Source of the DNA: Megaustenia siamemsis
Taxonomy: Eukaryota > Mollusca > Gastropoda > Stylommatophora > Ariophantidae
Length of the DNA stretch: 64,000 bases
Assembly: GCA_032433765.1 (NCBI GenBank)
Contig: JAVIAB010000102.1
Location: 11,065,811 to 11,129,810 of the forward strand
Reading direction: 5' to 3'
Shown in pieces: positions 50,121 through 62,044 of the stretch. The notes below the pieces were generated by a model. It had not been told where the DNA came from. It saw only the letters and a program-made list of their open reading frames with translations, and made no database searches. Every line of letters starts with the position of its first letter. Within the stretch, counting starts at the first letter, position 1. Both the position numbers and the translations under genes were made by a program.

Positions 50121-50690
50121 CAATAAGTTCTACTATAGTCAACTATGACTGAAAGATGCTACAATAGTGAACTACGACTAACGGAGGCTATTACTGTATA
50201 ATCAACTATGACTGACAGAGGCTACTATAATCAACTATGACTGACGGAGGGTACTATAATCAACTACAACTAACGGAGGCTATTATAATCAACTATGACT
50301 GACGGAGGCTACTATAATCAACTATGACTGACGGAGGGTACTATAATCAACTACAACTAACGGAGGCTATTATAATCAACTATGACTGACGGAGGCTACA
50401 ATAATCAACTATGACTCACGGAGGGTACTGTAATCAACTACAACTAACGGAGGCTATTATAATCAACTACAACTAACGGAGGCTATTATAATCAACTATG
50501 ACTGACGGAGACTACTATAATCAACTATGACTGACGGAGGGTACTATAGTCAACTTTGATTGACGGAGGCTACTATAGTCAACTTTGACTGACAGAGGCT
50601 ACTATAGTCAACTTTGACTGACGAGGCTACTATAGTCAACTTTGACTGACGAGGCTACTATAGTCAACTTTGACTGACGAAAGTACTGCT
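50120..50690 (+). repeat. Minisatellite, 27-29-bp unit, about 19 copies
   Basis: CTATAATCAACTATGACTGA, CGGAGGCTA; directly abuts the 35-bp array. Confidence 0.95.
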
Positions 50691-50825
50691 ATTTTGAGCT
50701 TCTATATTTTCAGAAATGGTAATGTTGCCTAGACTTTCATTGTTTAGTTTGCTAATTTTCTCTTGTTAGTTTAGCTCAAGTTGTTGTTTTTAAAAAAAAT
50801 TATATTCTAATTTCTAATGTTGAAT

Positions 50826-51070
50826 GGGGACAACGAGATGGTCGAGTCGATAACTTGTCGGACTCCAAAACCAGGAGAACGCGGATTCGATTCCCGGTAG
50901 TATCAACAGTATTTCTATCGGAGGTGAAATAAAAACTCCGACCCGTACACCTCGCGGTGACAGCATTGGACAAGCGGTCTTTAATATCCGATGCTAAAAG
51001 TACACCCCCCTCTCATCCCCCCTCCCCCCTCCCGCCAGACCCTAGAAATGGGAAAATGGCGTAATGATAA
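50826..51070 (+). mobile_element. SINE-5-like, plus strand
   Basis: GAGATGGTCGAGTCGATAAC head, B-box-like GCGGATTCGATTCCCGG, then CTATCGGAGGTGAAATAAA, CGGTCTTTAATATCCGATG and a C-rich run. Diverged from the 16.3-kb copy. Confidence 0.7.
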
Positions 51071-51120
51071 TTTTATTGTTGGATGAGTCAGTAAGTCTTG
51101 GTTATTGTTGTATGAGTCAG

Positions 51121-51485
51121 TGCTGGCTTGATTGCGTTCGCCAGATGACTTAAGGAGTATACCTCGTCATCATCCGCCTTTTAAAGGACGTTAAGTAGGC
51201 GTGTCTGCGTTGTGTTGTTGTTTACATTATAACTGTTATATTTGCGCCTTTCGGTTCAACACATCCGACTTCAGCATGACATTTTTGAATACCGAGTTAT
51301 CTTCCCTCTTCGATCCCTACTCGCTTGGCCAGACTAGACAGGTTAGTCTGTTACTAGAGGCACCACGGAGAGGTGGAGCAGGGTCTGGATGGTTCTGGTT
51401 CACCGATTCTGGCGCAAGCCATCATCAGCTGTGGATCGCTGACAACTTCCAGCTCTGGTGCTGGGAGGCGCGCCTTCGCCTCCTA
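51121..51485 (+). mobile_element. Repeat X, long form, inserted in a minisatellite
   Basis: TGGCTTGATTGCGTTCGCCA to GCTGACAACTTCCAGCTCTG. The 29-bp satellite (TATGAGTCAGT) ends at 51120 and resumes at 51485 with TATGAGTCAGTAAG, so TATGAGTCAGT is on both sides. Confidence 0.82.
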
Positions 51486-52380
51486 TGAGTCAGTAAGTAT
51501 TGGTTATTGTTGTATGTGTCAGTAAGTCTTGGTTATTGTTGTATGTATCAGTAAGTCTTGGTTATTGTTGTATGAGTCAGTCAGTCTTGGTTATTGTTGT
51601 ATGAGTCAGTAAGGCTTTGCTATTGTTGGATGAATCAATAAGTCTTTGTTATTGTTGTATGAGTCAGTAAGTCCTGATTACTATGTTTTATGAGTCAGTA
51701 AGTTCTGATTACTACTGTTGTTTGAGTCAATATGTCCTGACTACTATTATCGTATGAATCAAAAAGTCCTGACTACTATTGTTGTTTGAGTCAATAAGTC
51801 CTGCTTACTGTTGTTGTCTTAGTCAATAAGTCCTGCTTACTGTTGTTGTCTTAGTCAATAAGTCCTGATTACTATTGATGTATGAGTCAATAAGTCCCGA
51901 TTACTATTGATGTATGAGTCAATAAGTCCTGATTACTATTGATGTATGAGTCAATAAGTCCTGATTACTTTTGATGTATGAGTCAATAAGTCCTGCTTAC
52001 TGTTGTTGTCTTAGTCAATAAGTCCTGATTACTATTGATGTATGAGTCAATAAGTCCTGATTACTATTGATGTATGAGTCAATAAGTCCTGATTACTATT
52101 GATGTATGAGTCAATAAGTCCTGATTACTATTGATGTATGAGTCAATAAGTCCTGATTACTATTGATGTATGAGTCAATAAGATCTGAATACTATTGATG
52201 TATGAGTCAATAAGTTCTGAATACTATTGATGTATGAGTCAATAAGTCCTGATTACTTCTGATATACGTGTCAGTAAGTCTTGATGAATCAATACGTCCT
52301 GATTACTTCTGATATACGTGTCAGTAAGTCTTGATGAATCAATAAGTCCTGATATCTATTATTGATTGAGGTAAAATGTC
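51485..52380 (+). repeat. Minisatellite, 29-32-bp unit, about 28 copies
   Basis: TATGAGTCAATAAGTCCTGA, TTACTATTGATG; earlier units read AGTCTTGGTTATTGTTG. A continuation of the 48.7-kb family. Confidence 0.95.
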
Positions 52381-52394
52381 ATGATTTCTGTTAC

Positions 52395-52585
52395 TGCGAT
52401 CCCTTTTTGATCCCTACCCACTTGGCTAGACTAAACTGGTCAGCTTTTTACCAGAAGCACTACGAAGAGGTGGAGTAAGGTCTGGATGGTTTTAGTTCAC
52501 CAATCCTGGAGCAAGCGATGAACCATGATTAGCTGGCAGCTTCAGTCTACTGATGTCAGATGGCTTCCCTTCTATAAAAGAGAAA
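52395..52585 (+). mobile_element. Repeat X 3' part, plus strand
   Basis: GATCCCTACCCACTTGGC, GAAGCACTACGAAGAGGTGG, CAATCCTGGAGCAAGC match long-form repeat X. Confidence 0.65.
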
Positions 52586-52587
52586 AA

Positions 52588-52812
52588 TAAAGGTTCCCCC
52601 ACCCTCTTATGTGTATTAAGAAGGCGATGGGGTAGGTATCACGCCAGGCCGCCTTTACTTCCCATAAAAAAATTCAGGTACCCATTTTTAGAAGTTGGGT
52701 GAGCCCCAAAGCCTTGTTGGTCCGAATGAAAATCCGTCACTCTTGAGGATCAAACCCAAACCCTTCTGATCAGGATACGAGCACACTAACTACTCAGTCA
52801 CTGTTTCCCCTC
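52588..52812 (-). mobile_element. SINE-6, minus strand
   Basis: Inverse of the 33.5-kb copy: TACCCATTTTTAGAAGTTGG, GGCGATGGGGTAGG, ACTAACTACTCAGTCACTG. Confidence 0.75.
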
Positions 52813-53580
52813 CTATCATCATCACGTGGCATACCATTTGACGTAGACGATCGTGTCCTTCCACAATCTTCTATCCACAGTACATCGTATCAGTTCTGTT
52901 GTTGGCCGTTTTCCATGCCATGACACCAAGCTATCTAGTATTTTCTCTCTTTGTGTCGTCCGCGATCTCTCTTTCCCTGTATTTTGCCAGTTGTAACCAA
53001 GTATTCTAACTTTTCTCTTCTCATGATGTGATCGAATAATGTCAACTGTTTCTTTCTGATGTTTTGTTTTTAGTAGGTCCTTTTTGTGTTGGCCTATTTG
53101 ATAATGTTCCCCTTGGTCTTTTTAGGTGTCCATGGAATTTTCAACATTCTTTTGAGAAATCCCATCTCTGTGGCCTCTAATCGTCTTTTCATTTGTTTGT
53201 CTACTGTCCATGTTTCGCTTCCATCGGTCCGAATTGACTCTAAATGGCGCAGATGAACTCTCTTTCTCAATTTTAATGACATAGATTACTGCGTAAGATA
53301 GTTTTCATTTTCTGAAATGCTATTCTGGCCTGGGCTATTCTTCTTTTTATTTCTGTGATGCATCTTCCATCCGATGTTATTATTGTGCCCAAGAATTTGA
53401 CACGTTGCACTTGTTTCAGATTTGTCCTGTTTATTTTTATGCTGCATGCTGGTGATGATTGTTTCTTCGATATAACCATTACTTCTGTTTTCTTACTATT
53501 CAGACTGAGGCCTTTCTTGTTGCTTTCTTTTACTATAATGTCTATCATTTATTTCTCCTCCCATAGCAGAGTTTAAAAAA
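52813..53580 (-). mobile_element. LINE family C, RT C-terminal part and 3' end, minus
   Basis: Minus frames read MIDIIVKESNKKGLSLNSKK, TEVMVISKKQSSPACS, VQRVKFLGTIITSDGRCITE, RIAFQKMKTIL; then MSLKLRKRVHLRHLES, TWTVDKQMKRRLEATEM, GFLKRMLKIPWTPKKTK. Stop at about 53280 and later frameshifts. 5'-truncated just downstream of the FADD box. Confidence 0.88.
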
Positions 53581-53611
53581 AAGAATGATGAGTCTTTATC
53601 AGCTATAATTT

Positions 53612-53875
53612 GGGAGCCGCGATAGTTCAGTGGTTAGTGAACTGGACTACAAAGGACAAGAGGCAGGGTTCGATCCCAACCGACGGCTCCGGTTCACCCA
53701 TCCTTTAATGGGTACCGGATTTTTTTTTTTTTTCTGGGAAAGTAAAGCGGCATAGGCGTAATACCGACCACATTACCCCAAAAATCATGTGTCGAAGGTC
53801 TGTAAAATCTACTAATACCATATTCCCTATACACCACTTGATTGGCGTGACGGGGGGTACTTTACTTTTTTAAAA
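53612..53875 (+). mobile_element. SINE-1, full-length, 15-bp target-site duplication
   Basis: TATCAGCTATAATTT at 53597-53611 and 53876-53890 flanks it exactly. Body from GGGAGCCGCGATAGTTCAGT through ACCGACCACATTACCCC to TACTTTACTTTTTT. B-box GGTTCGATCCC intact. One of the youngest copies. Confidence 0.95.
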
Positions 53876-53890
53876 TATCAGCTATAATTT

Positions 53891-54285
53891 GCTGTCAGCT
53901 ATGATTTTTTGTCTGTTGCTGAACGGCCCCCTTATCTGAATTCCTTCTATTGTTAAAACAGACGAACCCAAATATACTTGGAGAATAACGTGCTTGATCA
54001 AGCCGATGGGAAACTGCTGTACTTGAACAAACAAAGCGAGATTCCATTTGCCTGTTGGTGATGCGTCGTGTTATGTCTATAAGAGAATACTAACAAATCG
54101 CGCAGGACAAACAAAGGCGATCTGAATAAAGCTTCATCTTGTGGTAACTAGATCTGCTCCCGACATGTTGATGTTGTAGACATCAAGGTAGGGGATTTCG
54201 ACGTCTTGTGGAAATTAGACAAGGATTAGGACTAGACATTTCCAAGAAGCTTGTGTACTAACTAACCCACATGAGGTAGGGCATT
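53891..54285. other. Unassigned unique stretch
   Basis: No repeat match and no coding signal seen. Confidence 0.4.
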
Positions 54286-54287
54286 CA

Positions 54288-54440
54288 ATAGCAACAAAGT
54301 TAGAAGCTGTCAGCTACTTGCGCCAGGATCGGTGAACCTGAACTATCCAGACCCTACTCCACCTCTTCGTTGTGCCTCTAGCAAAAGACTAACTAACCTG
54401 GACTGACCAAGCGTGTAGGGATCAAAGATAGAAGGCAACC
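54288..54440 (-). mobile_element. Repeat X, minus strand fragment
   Basis: GAAGCTGTCAGCTACTTGCG, GACCCTACTCCACCTCTTCG, GACTGACCAAGCGTGTAGGG are the inverted long-form end. Confidence 0.65.
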
Positions 54441-54443
54441 CGG

Positions 54444-55262
54444 TTATATATATATATATATATATATATATAACCTAAATATATATATATAACCTAATAA
54501 CCTAAGATATGATGATGATACTCTATTACTAGCAGAATATCCTAAAGATCTACAACATTTATTTCATGAAATAAACACAACAAGCAAAAAATATGGATTA
54601 GATAAAAATATCAAAAAGACTAAAACTATTATCATAAACAAAGAAAATACTCAAAACCCACAAGCGGATATCAAAGTTGAAGGAATAGACCTGGAGACAG
54701 TTCAGAACTACAACTACCTTGGACATACTATAACCAGTGCTGGAAAATGTACAACTGAAATAAACAAAAAAATAGGAATGGCAAAAAGTAATTTAAATGT
54801 CATGAAAAATATACTAACATCAAAACAAATAACACCAGGGCTAAAACTAAGAGTAGCAAAATGTTCTGTCTTCTTATCATGGTATGGTGCAGAAACATGG
54901 ACATTAGACAAAAAACAGAACATAAAATTGAGGCATTTGAAATGTGGATTTATAGAATAGGTAGAATTTTTTGGAAAGAAAATAGCACAAATGATGAGGT
55001 CTTACAACAACTAAAAGCGAAAAGAGAACTACTAAACACAAATCAAACAAATAAATGAGACACAGCAGCCAAATGAAAGTAATCTTCTAAAGGGAAAATA
55101 CAAGGTAAAAGAAGCAGAGACAGACCAAGACTAACATGTATGAGTAACATCAAAACTTGGACAAGACAACCTATAATAACCTGCACCATCAAAGCAAGAG
55201 ACAGCGGAATGTCTCTGATGGTATCTAACTCTCGATGTGGAGACGGTACTCAAAGATGATGA
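54444..55262 (+). mobile_element. LINE family A, RT end and C-terminus, plus, after (AT)n
   Basis: From the YADD region (RYDDDTLLLAEYPKDLQHL, so YADD is mutated) through NIKKTKTIIINKENTQNP, LETVQNYNYLGHTITSAGK, MAKSNLNVMKNILTSKQITP, WTLDKKQ, to RCGDGTQR. Several frameshifts. An (AT)n run (54445-54490) precedes it. Confidence 0.87.
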
Positions 55263-55264
55263 TG

Positions 55265-55805
55265 ACGATTTTATGTATTTCATGTATATTTTTTTCAGTA
55301 TTAACTCATGCATTTCTAATTCAGTTGATTGTCAGTATTTATCCAGATTTCCGAGTTTTCACCTTCACAATTCTAGCCCTCAAGCTTTCATCGTTCCGAG
55401 ATTAGGAAACTTGAAACCACACGTGTGAGAAATGGGAGGACACAGGTCGAGGTATGTGGCGCGCTCTGTCAGTCACACCCGATGGTTTTTGGTTGGAGAC
55501 GGACGCTAGCACCTCCACGGCAGACCCTACTACAATAAACGGCAGGGATCGAATCTCCCGGCCAGGGATCAGATAAACGAGAGGTAATTTAGAGAAAGCT
55601 ATTTACATTGGAGTGTGAGTTACCGGGATTGAGTGTTCAACTACCGGCAGGGACAGTTATCCGGACATTTACATTAAGAGATGGCTTCAATGACAGCAGA
55701 ATACCGGATTCCTTATTGAACAAATAGACATTTTCAACAATACAAAGAGGGAGGTGGGGAAGGGCTGATTTATGTCTCTTTCTCTCTTTCTTTATCCCTC
55801 TATCT
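55265..55805. other. Unassigned unique stretch
   Basis: No repeat family or gene is recognisable. It includes a tRNA-like B-box scrap near 55547 (GGGATCGAATCTCCCGG). Confidence 0.4.
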
Positions 55806-55807
55806 GT

Positions 55808-56935
<1,128 letters not shown>

Positions 56936-57143
56936 GTGACAGCTCAGTGGTTAGTGAACTGGACTTCAAAGGACAAGAGGTAGGGTTCGATCCCAACCGA
57001 CAGCTTCCAGTTTACCCAGCCTTAAATGGGTACCGGATTTTTTTATGGTTAAGTAAAGCGGCACAGGCCTAATACCGACCACATTACCCCAAAAAGCATG
57101 TGCCGAAGGTCTGTAAAATGTATGGTCACTAACACCATATAGT
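56936..57143 (+). mobile_element. SINE-1, plus strand, 3'-truncated
   Basis: GCCGTGACAGCTCAGTGGTT, GGTTCGATCCCAACCGACAG, ACCGACCACATTACCCC; stops after CACTAACACCATATAG. Confidence 0.88.
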
Positions 57144-57284
57144 GAATGATTGGCGACTAATATCGGCAAATAATAATAAATGAATATTATTTGTAGATGT
57201 ACCGTCCAAGGTGATATATCAGCGAATAATTCCAGGGCAAGAGTATCACGTGTGAAAGACATCGAGAATGATAGTACTTTTTCA

Positions 57285-57475
57285 AGTAGCTTAGTCGTGC
57301 TGAAGTCGGATGTGTTGGCCGAAAGGCGCAAATATAACAGTTATACTGCAAACCACAACACAACGCAGACACGTCCACTATGTCCTTGTAAGGGTGGATG
57401 ATGAAGAGGAATATTCTAGTCTACTCGGATACTCTAGAATACTTTAGTCATCGGGCGAACGCAACCAACTAAATA
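57285..57475 (-). mobile_element. Repeat X short form (minus relative to long form)
   Basis: GTGCTGAAGTCGGATGTGTT, GCCGAAAGGCGCAAATATA, ending CATCGGGCGAACGCAACCAA. Ends coincide with those defined at 34494-34676. Confidence 0.8.
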
Positions 57476-57598
57476 GCTTAGTTGGCCGTGTGCTCTTACG
57501 TTTGGTTCTCGTGACAAGGCGCTGTGCCTAAAAGTGCGGGTTCAATGCTGGTTCGGACCACCTATTTTTCTTTGTCTTTTTTTTCCTGTTGTTGATTG
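57475..57598 (+). mobile_element. SINE-2 head, plus strand
   Basis: TAGCTTAGTTGGCCGTGTGC, GTGCGGGTTCAATGCTGG, TTCCTGTTGTTGATTGTG. Its tail reappears at 57840 after the SINE-4 insertion. Confidence 0.82.
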
Positions 57599-57838
57599 TG
57601 ATGAGGCGCGCGTGGTCGTGCAGCTAAAACCACTGTTCCGCTGGCTGAAAAGCTGACGTTCGGTGTTCGAAGCCCGCGGTAGACAGAAAGGATTTTTTCT
57701 ATCGGGGGTGGAATAAAAATCCTGAGTCGCACACGTCGTGACGACTGCTTGACCAAGCGGCCTTTATCCCTCTGGTTCTATCGTTGCCCCCCGACATACA
57801 CCAGCAATGGTACTATGTGTCGTAAAGATAGAATAGTT
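57598..57838 (+). mobile_element. SINE-4 inserted into SINE-2, plus strand
   Basis: SINE-2 body breaks at GTTGATTGTGAT and resumes at 57842 with TTGTGATTTTTTTTCCGAGT. GTTGATTGTGAT and AGTTAATTGTGATT suggest a duplicated target. The internal sequence matches the inverted copy at 8317-8556. Confidence 0.8.
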
Positions 57839-57839
57839 A

Positions 57840-58500
57840 ATTGTGATTTTTTTTCCGAGTGCTGTAAACATACCTCTTCCCCTGAAATGATTCGCTTGTC
57901 TATCACCTCGGAAGTTTCCCTCTATAATAATATCCATTTATTATTTTTGTCTCCAGTCTAAACCACTGGAAACTACTATTCGCAGCAACCAGCGAATTAC
58001 TTCGTCCTATAACTGTTTGTCTGCAACGCAATAGTCAGCCCTACGGGAGATACTTGTCTTAATAGGAAAAATACAGATATATAATTTATTCCCGAGTTGT
58101 GATCGCAACCGTATGTTATAGTCATGAGTACACCTGCGTGAACGATAGCTCAGTGGTTAGTGAACTGGACTACAAAGGACAAGGGGTAGGATTCAATCCC
58201 AACCGACGGCTTCCGGGTTCACCCAGCCTAAAATGGGTACCTGATTTTTTTCTGGGAAAGTAAAGCAGCACGGGCGTAATACTCACCACATTACCCCAAA
58301 AATCATGTGCTGAAGGTCTGTAAAATTTATGGTCACTAACACCATATTTCCCTATACGCCACTTGGCGTGACGGTGGTACTTTACCTACTACTTTACTGG
58401 AGATACTTGTCTTAATATGAGAAATACAGATATCCAATTTATTCCCGAGTTGTGATCGCAATCCTATGCTGTAGTCATGAGTACACATGCATGAAAGACA
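57840..58500 (+). mobile_element. Composite SINE-2 tail, repeat R, SINE-1, repeat R
   Basis: 57842-57950 SINE-2 tail; 57950-58140 repeat R (GGAAACTACTATTCG, TTGTCTGCAACGC, GGAGATACTTGTCTTAATAG); 58141-58385 SINE-1 (CGATAGCTCAGTGG...GCCACTTGGCGTGACGG); 58395-58500 a second partial repeat R (GGAGATACTTGTCTTAATAT...GAGTACACATGCATGA). Confidence 0.82.
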
Positions 58501-58519
58501 TCGCCAATGATAGCTACTT

Positions 58520-58700
58520 TTCTAGGTAGCTTAGTTGGTCGTGTGCTCTTGCGTTTGGTTCTCGTGGCAAGGTGAAATGTCCAGGAATACGGGTTCGATC
58601 CTGTTTCGGACCATCTATTGTTCTTTGTTTTGTTTCTGTTGTTGATTATTTGTGAGTTCTTTCCTAGTGTTGTAAACATACCACTTTCCCTGAAATGATT
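58520..58700 (+). mobile_element. SINE-2, plus strand
   Basis: TAGGTAGCTTAGTTGGTCGT, GGGTTCGATCCTGTTTCGG, TTGATTATTTGTGAGTTC, TGTTGTAAACATACC. Confidence 0.85.
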
Positions 58701-58754
58701 TGTGTCCATGAAATCAGGTGACCAATTTCCAAGTTTCTTAGTATCGGACCGGGA

Positions 58755-59060
58755 GAAGGGGTACTGGTTGGTCTCGAGGCAAGACGCCGGCCTCGAGACA
58801 GAGAGGTTGTGGGTTCAAATCCCGGTTGGGGTTTTTATTTATGATTTCTCTCTGCGGCAACCACCCCTGGTCTCAGCAGCGAGGCCCGGCTTGAAACGTC
58901 CATTACTCATCGACGGACAAAAATATGAAAACCTCCGAAGTCGGAGTTATCTGCCTGTGCGGCGAGGGACCCCTGTGCACACGGCTGTCAGGGAAAAACA
59001 TATTAATACGCAAAATTAAGTTCCTAGTCTAGAGGGACTTCGTCAGAGGTCAAAGCTGGC
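58755..59060 (+). mobile_element. SINE-3, full-length, plus strand
   Basis: GGTTGGTCTCGAGGCAAGAC, B-box-like GGGTTCAAATCCCGG, CGAGGCCCGGCTTGAAACGT, GGACCCCTGTGCACACGGC to GAGGGACTTCGTCAGAGGTC. Confidence 0.87.
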
Positions 59061-59204
59061 GAACGGAAAAAAAGACCGGGAGAATATCGCCACGCACCGT
59101 CGAACCGTCGCATTGGGAGATTGAGAAGATAGATCCAGCGAGTCTCCCTCACCCACAGCACATCACCCTCGGTTGTTTGTCATTGTTTAGTTGGCAAATT
59201 CGAA

Positions 59205-59245
59205 TCTCGTAAGGGGGGGGGGGGGTTTGGGGGGGGGCGGACAAC
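59205..59245 (+). repeat. Poly-G tract
   Basis: Two G-runs (about 59213-59224 and 59229-59237) separated by TTT; G-quadruplex-prone. Also a region where assembly errors are likely. Confidence 0.8.
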
Positions 59246-59259
59246 TGAACTAAAAAAAA

Positions 59260-59500
59260 AGTATGGGGGTCTCGGTATCCTAGTCAGGAGAACCACTCGA
59301 TTGGACTACCGACGTTCGGACAACCTGTGTTCGACTTCCCGGAAGCAGTGTGCGTTGTAATCGTGGTTTGAAAAAAAAACATATAGATCTCCACGGACGA
59401 CCCAGCCACTGGCAGAAATTGGTACCAGGGTAGTACTCTAGGAAGGCGAGGAATGCCGCCTCGCATCGTGAGCCTCGATGCTTGAAGCGACACTATCCAG
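59260..59500 (+). mobile_element. SINE-7-like tRNA-derived sequence (single copy here)
   Basis: GGTCTCGGTATCCTAGTCAG (A-box-like) and GTGTTCGACTTCCCGG (B-box-like), then a body to AAGCGACACTATCCAG. Only one copy in the window, so it is called from the internal promoter pattern alone. Confidence 0.5.
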
Positions 59501-59942
59501 AAGTCTCCGAACACTTCTTGATAGGCGCCGAGTACATATGGGTGGAAATTTGCTTGCTAAGACGCCGATTCAAGTCTCGTACTTTACCGTTACTTTATTG
59601 ATTTGCTCATCTGTGTCTTTATATGAAAACAAAATAAACTTGTTTCTTCTTTCAAACACTCAAAGCGATTAGATGCAGCTGTTTCTTCAAATACAAATAA
59701 ATAATTCAAACAAATTTATTGTTAAAAAATGAATGTTCAGCTCGGAAACTTTCAGGTCTGCCGATTTTTAAGAATCTTTTTGTTACAAGCTCTGATTGCA
59801 AAAATATCGTTTTTACATAAATTATGACTTTATCTTTTTCCGGCTTGTTGCAGGAGCTACTGAGTTAAGTGCTCTGTGCACATTGTGAGCTGTGTGTTTC
59901 ATCCGTTTTAATCGTGTTTCAATATTCCGATTGTTTACGATG

Positions 59943-60175
59943 AATGATAATATCGTAAGACAGGGAACAGTCAGTTGTGTTCACATTCTGTGCGGTTTCG
60001 CCTTATGTCTTTTGGCGTATGCTGAGACTGCTATGATGGGGACTACAGCTACCTTTCTTTGTTTGGGAGATGAGATATTAATTCGGATGATTCCACTGGC
60101 ACGGGCGGTTGAGCAATTATGGATTTTAATTCGTTTGCAGTGATACCGGGGCCTTCTACAACCATAATCATATTG
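59943..60175 (+). repeat. Repeat Z copy 3
   Basis: ATAATATCGTAAGACAGGGA through GGATTTTAATTCGTTTGCAG; about 90% like the other two copies. The minus-strand frame (RPRYHCKRIKIHNCS...KRHKAK) stays open, and the plus strand is also open for 83 codons from ATG 59892. Confidence 0.7.
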
Positions 60176-60429
60176 ATTTTAGCTAAGCAAATTTAACTTT
60201 TTGTGTCTGGAGCAAAAAAATTAAACCACTTCCATAAAATATCATTTTTAAGAACGAGTGGAATGTACTTGACTGAGGACATCTTCATTCATTCATGCTA
60301 CACCATATCTAAGATTGTAATTAAAATGTCACTTTGAGATGAAAACAAACAACTGTGCAGCACCTAGAAAGTAGACAATATTCACATACATACAGAAATA
60401 GCAAGATAGATCCAAGTAGATGTTAGCGG

Positions 60430-60742
60430 AATTCCGGTATCATGGCGGCTACGTGCAGTCGTTTTTATATTTCGGCTCTTGCCGTTATATTTAAATGATT
60501 TACGTGACAGTCGAGTTATGAAATTATGTGTTGCTATTTCCCGTTTGGTGTATGTTTTACTTCGGAAGTGTGGATAAACTGTGATTACCGATATTTAAGT
60601 GGAATATGATTTATTCTTCTTTGTGTCGTGTGTTCGCGGTTCGATAGTCAAACACATGGTTCGACAAAAAATGGCGCCCCCGGGTATTGTTCAACCCGAA
60701 TATAAAAAGTCTGTGTCGGTGGATGGGGCGGATGAATAAGAA
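60430..60742 (+). mobile_element. Probable 5' leader of the LINE A copy
   Basis: Lies just before the endonuclease ORF and contains ATG 60656 with 27 codons (MVRQKMAPPGIVQPEYKKSV...) ending TAA at 60737-60739, in the same frame as the ORF starting at 60743. The TAA is therefore probably a premature stop within one original ORF. No promoter motif identified. Confidence 0.6.
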
Positions 60743-61207
60743 ATGATCAACGGCCCAGAAAGCGAAAAAAGAAAAGTGTGTGGTACACATGAGGCATATT
60801 CAGAACACGAAAGACAAATATGGCAGACCACCGTGAAAGAGATTGGAGCATCATCACATAACACTCCAAAGAAAGCCATGGAGAGAAATTCTACCTATTG
60901 TTTTAAGAACGAATTAAAAATAGCTACAAGGAATGTTAGGACCTTATACCAACAAGGTAAATTAGAAAATCTAATGGTAGAAGCAGAGCGATTAAACATA
61001 GATATCTTAGGCATATCAGAAACAAGATGGAAGGAAAGTGGATACATACAAGACGATAAATATACATTTATATATTCAGGTAACACAACAGAACATCAAA
61101 GAGGAATAGGCATTCTAATAAAACGAGAGCTACAAAAATATATGAATACCCACTGGACATACAATGATAGGATTATACTATTAAAAATGAAGGCAAAACG
61201 AATTTAA
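60743..61207 (+). pseudogene. LINE family A endonuclease, N-terminal part
   Basis: APE-type (EEP) endonuclease start: IATRNVRTLYQQGKLENLMV, RLNIDILGISETRWKESGYI (catalytic Glu in ISETRW), FIYSGN, QRGIGILIKREL. A one-base frameshift at about 61203 ends the ORF. The style matches RTE-clade LINEs and the craniofacial-development-protein-2-like endonucleases derived from them. It nicks target DNA to prime reverse transcription. Confidence 0.88.
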
Positions 61208-61789
61208 CTTAGCAATAATACAGACATACGCAACTACTCAAGACTATACAGACGAACAAATAGAGGCATACTATGATGATCTAAACACAGTTATGAAGCA
61301 AGTGAAATCATCATACATCTTGATTATAATGGGTGATATGAACGCTAAAGTAGGAAAAGGTAAATATAAGATCATTATAGGAAATCATGGTTTAGGAAAA
61401 AGGAATAACAGAGGAGAAAGATTAATACAATTTTGTGAAGAAAACAGACTGATAATATGTAACGCCTTCTTTGAGCAAGAGAAAAGGAAATTATACACAT
61501 GGAAAAGCCCTGGAGACAGGAAGAGGAATCAAATAGATTACATAATGATAAAAGACAGATTCCGGAACATCGTCAAGAAAGCCAAAATCTACCCAGGAGC
61601 AAATATTAATTCAGATCACAATCCTGTAATGATAAAAATGAAAATCAAATTAAAGAGAAACAAACAAAAAACTAATTCAGAAACACCAATAGATATAACA
61701 GCGTTAAACCAGAAAGATGTACAAGAAACTTATACTGTACAGGTAAAGAACACACATCAGAAGCTGCTAGAAGAGGGGATTGAGCAGTA
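61206..61789 (+). pseudogene. LINE family A endonuclease, C-terminal part
   Basis: Continues in the next frame: NLAIIQTYA, IIMGDMNAKVGKGKYK (GDMNAK), YTWKSPGDRKRNQIDYIMI, ANINSDHNPVMIK (SDHNPV, catalytic Asp-His). All main EEP motifs are present, so the enzyme was intact before the frameshift. The ORF stops when the SINE-1 insertion begins (TAA created at 61788-61790). Confidence 0.88.
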
Positions 61790-62044
61790 AAAAAAAAAAA
61801 AAAGACCCCTGTCACGCCAAGTGCCGTATAGGGAATATGGTGTTAGTGACCATCAATTTTACAGACTTTCGGCACATGATTTTCGGTTAATGTGGTCGGT
61901 ATTACGCCCGCGCCGCTTTACTTTCCCAGAAAAATCCGGTACCCATTTAAGGCTGGGTGAACCCTGAAGCCGTCGGTTGGATCGAACCCTACCCCTTGTC
62001 CTTTGTAGTCCAGTTCACTAACCACTGAGCTATTGCGGCTCCCT
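61790..62044 (-). mobile_element. SINE-1 inserted in LINE A, 13-bp target-site duplication
   Basis: GGATTGAGCAGTA at 61777-61789 and 62045-62057. Minus orientation: poly-A at 61790-61803, GCCAAGTGCCGTATAGGG, TGATTTTCGGTTAATGTGG, GGATCGAACCCTACC, GAGCTATTGCGGCTCCC. Confidence 0.95.

Noticed and set aside
53612..53700. tRNA gene (GATAGTTCAGTGG and GGTTCGATCCC)
   Set aside because: A and B boxes belong to the SINE-1 head: many dispersed copies with a common non-tRNA body, A/T tail and target-site duplications. The acceptor stem does not close.
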